A DNA stretch of 6,967 nt from an uncultured Acidobacteriota bacterium (lineage in GTDB: Bacteria; Acidobacteriota; Blastocatellia; Pyrinomonadales; Pyrinomonadaceae): assembly GCA_902826505.1 (NCBI GenBank), contig CADEFG010000044.1, forward strand, positions 1 through 6,967, in the 5' to 3' direction. A model generated the notes under the pieces. The model searched no databases. It saw only the letters and a program-made list of their open reading frames with translations, and had not been told where the DNA came from. A program made the position numbers and the translations under genes. How positions within the stretch are numbered: position 1 is the first letter of the stretch; every line of letters starts with the position of its first letter. Below, piece by piece: positions 5,424 to 6,967 of the stretch.

Positions 5424-6140
5424 ATGCGCCGATTTTACGCTCCGCCAGAAAATTTCAGCAAAGACAAAATTGCGTTAAGCCTTGAAGAAACGCGTCATCT
5501 GCGCGACGTTCTGCGGCTCCGGGCGGGCGAAAAAGCTCGGGTTTTCGACGGCGCGGGCAAAGAGTTTTTGGGCGAAATTGAAGCGATTGCAAAAAAGGCA
5601 ACGATTCTCAAGATTATCGAAGAAATCTCGCCGTCAGCGCCTGAATCCGAATTGGATCTGACTCTCGCAGTCGCGCTTTTAAAAGGCGAAAAATATGATC
5701 TCGTGCTGCAAAAAGCCGTCGAACTGGGCGTGACGAATTTCGCTCCGGTCACGACGAAACGCGCCGACGTCAAACTCAAGGACGCGGAAAAGAAACGCGA
5801 GCGCTGGCAAAAGATCGCGCTCGAAGCCGCGAAACAATCCGGACGCGCCCGATTGATGCGGATTGAAACGCCGCGCGAATTTACCGAATTTACAAAATCC
5901 GCGCAGGGCACGAAAATTTTATTTGCCGAACGCGGCGGCGCGCAGTTCGACGCGATCGTTGCGGACAAAAAAATAACCGCCATCGTCGGACCGGAAGGCG
6001 GTTGGGAAGATTCGGAAATCGAAATCGCGGGCGCGAACGGTTTTCAGATCGTGACGCTCGGCGGCAGAATTCTGCGGGCGGAAACCGCCGCGATGACGAT
6101 TGCCGCGCTGCTCCAAAATCATTTCGGCGATCTGCGCTGA
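5424..6140 (+). CDS. rsmE: 16S rRNA (uracil-1498-N3)-methyltransferase RsmE
   Basis: SPOUT-class methyltransferase of 238 residues that methylates N3 of U1498 in helix 44 of 16S rRNA, using S-adenosylmethionine, in assembled 30S subunits. The start MRRFYAPPENF is the typical RsmE opening, which is why the ATG at 5424 is preferred to the in-frame GTG at 5403, which lies within a repeat. The N-terminal PUA-like domain includes HLRDVLRLRAGE (25-36). The central KGEKYDLVLQKAVELGV (87-103) and EAAKQSGR (134-141) are family signatures. The knotted cofactor site comprises IVGPEGGW (187-194) and TLGGRILRAETA (211-222). All key motifs are present, and the length is close to the usual 240-250. Its stop lies 3 bases from the end of the convergent minus-strand gene. 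No Shine-Dalgarno is visible. Confidence 0.95.
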   Translation: MRRFYAPPENFSKDKIALSLEETRHLRDVLRLRAGEKARVFDGAGKEFLGEIEAIAKKATILKIIEEISPSAPESELDLTLAVALLKGEKYDLVLQKAVELGVTNFAPVTTKRADVKLKDAEKKRERWQKIALEAAKQSGRARLMRIETPREFTEFTKSAQGTKILFAERGGAQFDAIVADKKITAIVGPEGGWEDSEIEIAGANGFQIVTLGGRILRAETAAMTIAALLQNHFGDLR

Positions 6141-6143
6141 AAA

Positions 6144-6698
6144 TTATTTATTGTCGGCTTTTTCCTTTTCTTTCGGACGATAAAAAGCGTCGCCGCGCGG
6201 TTTCAGTTCGGCTTTCGCGCCAAGCGCGGCAACCACCGAATCGAGCAATTCTTTATCTTCGATCTTGAAATTGACCAAACCTTTGGCTTCAACGTCCGGG
6301 TCGTCAAAATTGATGATCAAATAACGCCGTTTTTCCTTGATAAAGCCGCCCAAAAGTCCGGCATACGGAATATAATCGACGACTTTTCCGGTCGTTGATT
6401 GAACCGACTGCGATTGCGGCGAAACGATCAGCATCGCTTTGTAAGGGATCGAAAATAATTCCCTCTGCGCTTTATCGAAAAAAACGAGCCGCGCATTGCC
6501 GTCGTCAAATTTTAAAATGCCTTCTTCCTTTTTGCTGAAACCGAACATTCCGCCCTCGTATTTCGCCGCAAATGAAGGCGGCGCCGGTTTGACCGGCGTG
6601 GAAGGCGTCGGCGTTTTCTCGACCGGACGCGGCTGCGCCGAAACGATCGAAGCGCTGATAAATAAACTTAAAGCGAGAAAAAATAATACTTTTTTCAT
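6144..6698 (-). CDS. small exported protein of unknown function
   Basis: Protein of 184 residues. Residues 1-21 are a Sec signal peptide (KKVLFFLALSLFISASIVSA), with likely cleavage between Ala21 and Gln22. A proline-rich linker follows (23-42, alternating Pro, Thr, Lys). The remaining domain is probably beta-rich: GILKFDDGNARLVFF, then ELFSIPYKAMLIV, then YLIINFDD, then GLVNFKIEDKELLDSVVAAL. This order (strand pairs, a Gly-rich loop YAGLLGGF at 111-119, a closing helix) is reminiscent of PH/GRAM-like folds, but that is only a structural impression. The C-terminus is lysine-rich (KEKEKADNK). The ATG has a good AGGA 9 bases upstream. It lies downstream of another minus-strand gene and may share its transcript. 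It converges on rsmE with 3 bases between stops, and no terminator is evident. Confidence 0.82.
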   Translation of the reverse strand: MKKVLFFLALSLFISASIVSAQPRPVEKTPTPSTPVKPAPPSFAAKYEGGMFGFSKKEEGILKFDDGNARLVFFDKAQRELFSIPYKAMLIVSPQSQSVQSTTGKVVDYIPYAGLLGGFIKEKRRYLIINFDDPDVEAKGLVNFKIEDKELLDSVVAALGAKAELKPRGDAFYRPKEKEKADNK

Positions 6699-6748
6699 AA
6701 ATTTTGATCCTAAATTTTGAATTTGAAATCTGTAATCTGAAATCTAAA
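6698..6748. repeat. short AT-rich direct repeats between the two minus-strand genes
   Basis: TAAATTTTGA occurs at 6698-6707 and again at 6711-6720, followed by three spaced copies of AATCT within GAAATCTGTAATCTGAAATC (about 6725-6744). The region separates the two minus-strand genes. It is low-complexity and similar in flavour to the AATTCGTAATT words at 4685-4789, though not identical. Confidence 0.45.
6708..6711 (-). promoter_or_regulatory. ribosome binding site of the small exported protein
   Basis: AGGA on the minus strand lies 9 bases before the ATG whose first base is 6698. It supports that start, and with it the predicted signal peptide. Confidence 0.6.
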
Positions 6749-6749
6749 C

Positions 6750-6967
6750 TTATAGACGCATTCCGCCCATCGTTCGTTGCCAGAGCAAGGTTTGTTTTAA
6801 AACGCCGAGCCGCTGGCGGTCCTGTGCCGAACAATCCAAACTCAGTTGTTCGATGATCGATTCCAAGAGCGGCGCGGCAAAAAGTCCGGCGTGAGCAACG
6901 ATCTGCGAATAATAATGGATTTGCAGACAATCGCCAGCATCCGTGTGAAATTTTCTGACAGCGTCCG
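6750..6967 (-). CDS. C-terminal part of an unrecognised gene (runs off the window)
   Basis: A minus-strand frame is open from the window edge to a TAA at 6750-6752 and gives 71 residues with no internal stop. It begins DAVRKFHTDAGDCLQIHYYS, includes AGLFAAPLLESIIEQLSLD, and ends QTLLWQRTMGGMRL. Its codon use matches the neighbouring genes, and it runs in the same direction as the exported-protein gene 51 bases downstream. The start and most of the protein lie beyond 6967. The segment looks soluble and helical. I do not recognise the family. If it is the last part of a longer gene, the two minus-strand genes may form an operon. Confidence 0.6.
   Translation of the reverse strand, partial: DAVRKFHTDAGDCLQIHYYSQIVAHAGLFAAPLLESIIEQLSLDCSAQDRQRLGVLKQTLLWQRTMGGMRL

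Noticed and set aside
6126..6160. Possible bidirectional terminator between rsmE and the convergent gene
   Set aside because: With only 3 bases between stop codons, no hairpin with a T run was found on either strand.

Overview
The window reads as ordinary chromosomal sequence from a Gram-negative bacterium, most likely an Acidobacteriota of the class Blastocatellia (Pyrinomonadaceae-like). That placement is inference. It rests on the FG-GAP/VCBS repeat protein style, a secreted S8 protease with a BACON-like tail, a split heptose kinase/adenylyltransferase pair, GC-richer genes separated by AT-rich spacers, and families of short inverted repeats in the spacers. No phage, transposase, CRISPR or plasmid gene is visible.

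Layout, left to right. A complete tRNA-His (GTG) with encoded CCA opens the window. A sigma70-like promoter then leads into a secreted subtilisin-family protease (215-1762). A 231-bp spacer dense in inverted repeats follows, then a secreted six-repeat FG-GAP/VCBS protein (1994-2962) closed by a strong intrinsic terminator (2986-3020). After a non-coding spacer with a long-arm inverted repeat come the coupled genes for heptose-7-phosphate kinase (3191-4198) and heptose-1-phosphate adenylyltransferase (4195-4680), which overlap by ATGA. A large AT-rich inverted repeat separates them from an unrecognised charged helical protein (4796-5386). Next is rsmE, the 16S rRNA m3U1498 methyltransferase (5424-6140). 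On the minus strand lie a small exported protein of unknown function (6144-6698) and, upstream of it, the C-terminal end of an unrecognised gene that runs off the window (6750-6967).

How the genes relate. The heptose pair makes ADP-activated heptose for the lipopolysaccharide inner core, which implies a didermic envelope. The protease, the VCBS protein and the minus-strand protein all carry Sec signal peptides and are probably periplasmic or extracellular. RsmE acts on the ribosome and is not functionally linked to its neighbours.

Most notable observations: all three exported proteins place glutamine right after the predicted signal-peptidase site; the spacer before the VCBS gene holds five inverted repeats, two of them related; and three spacers carry different repeat families, one of which supplies the last codons of the 4796-5386 gene. 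I found no convincing new multi-gene system.
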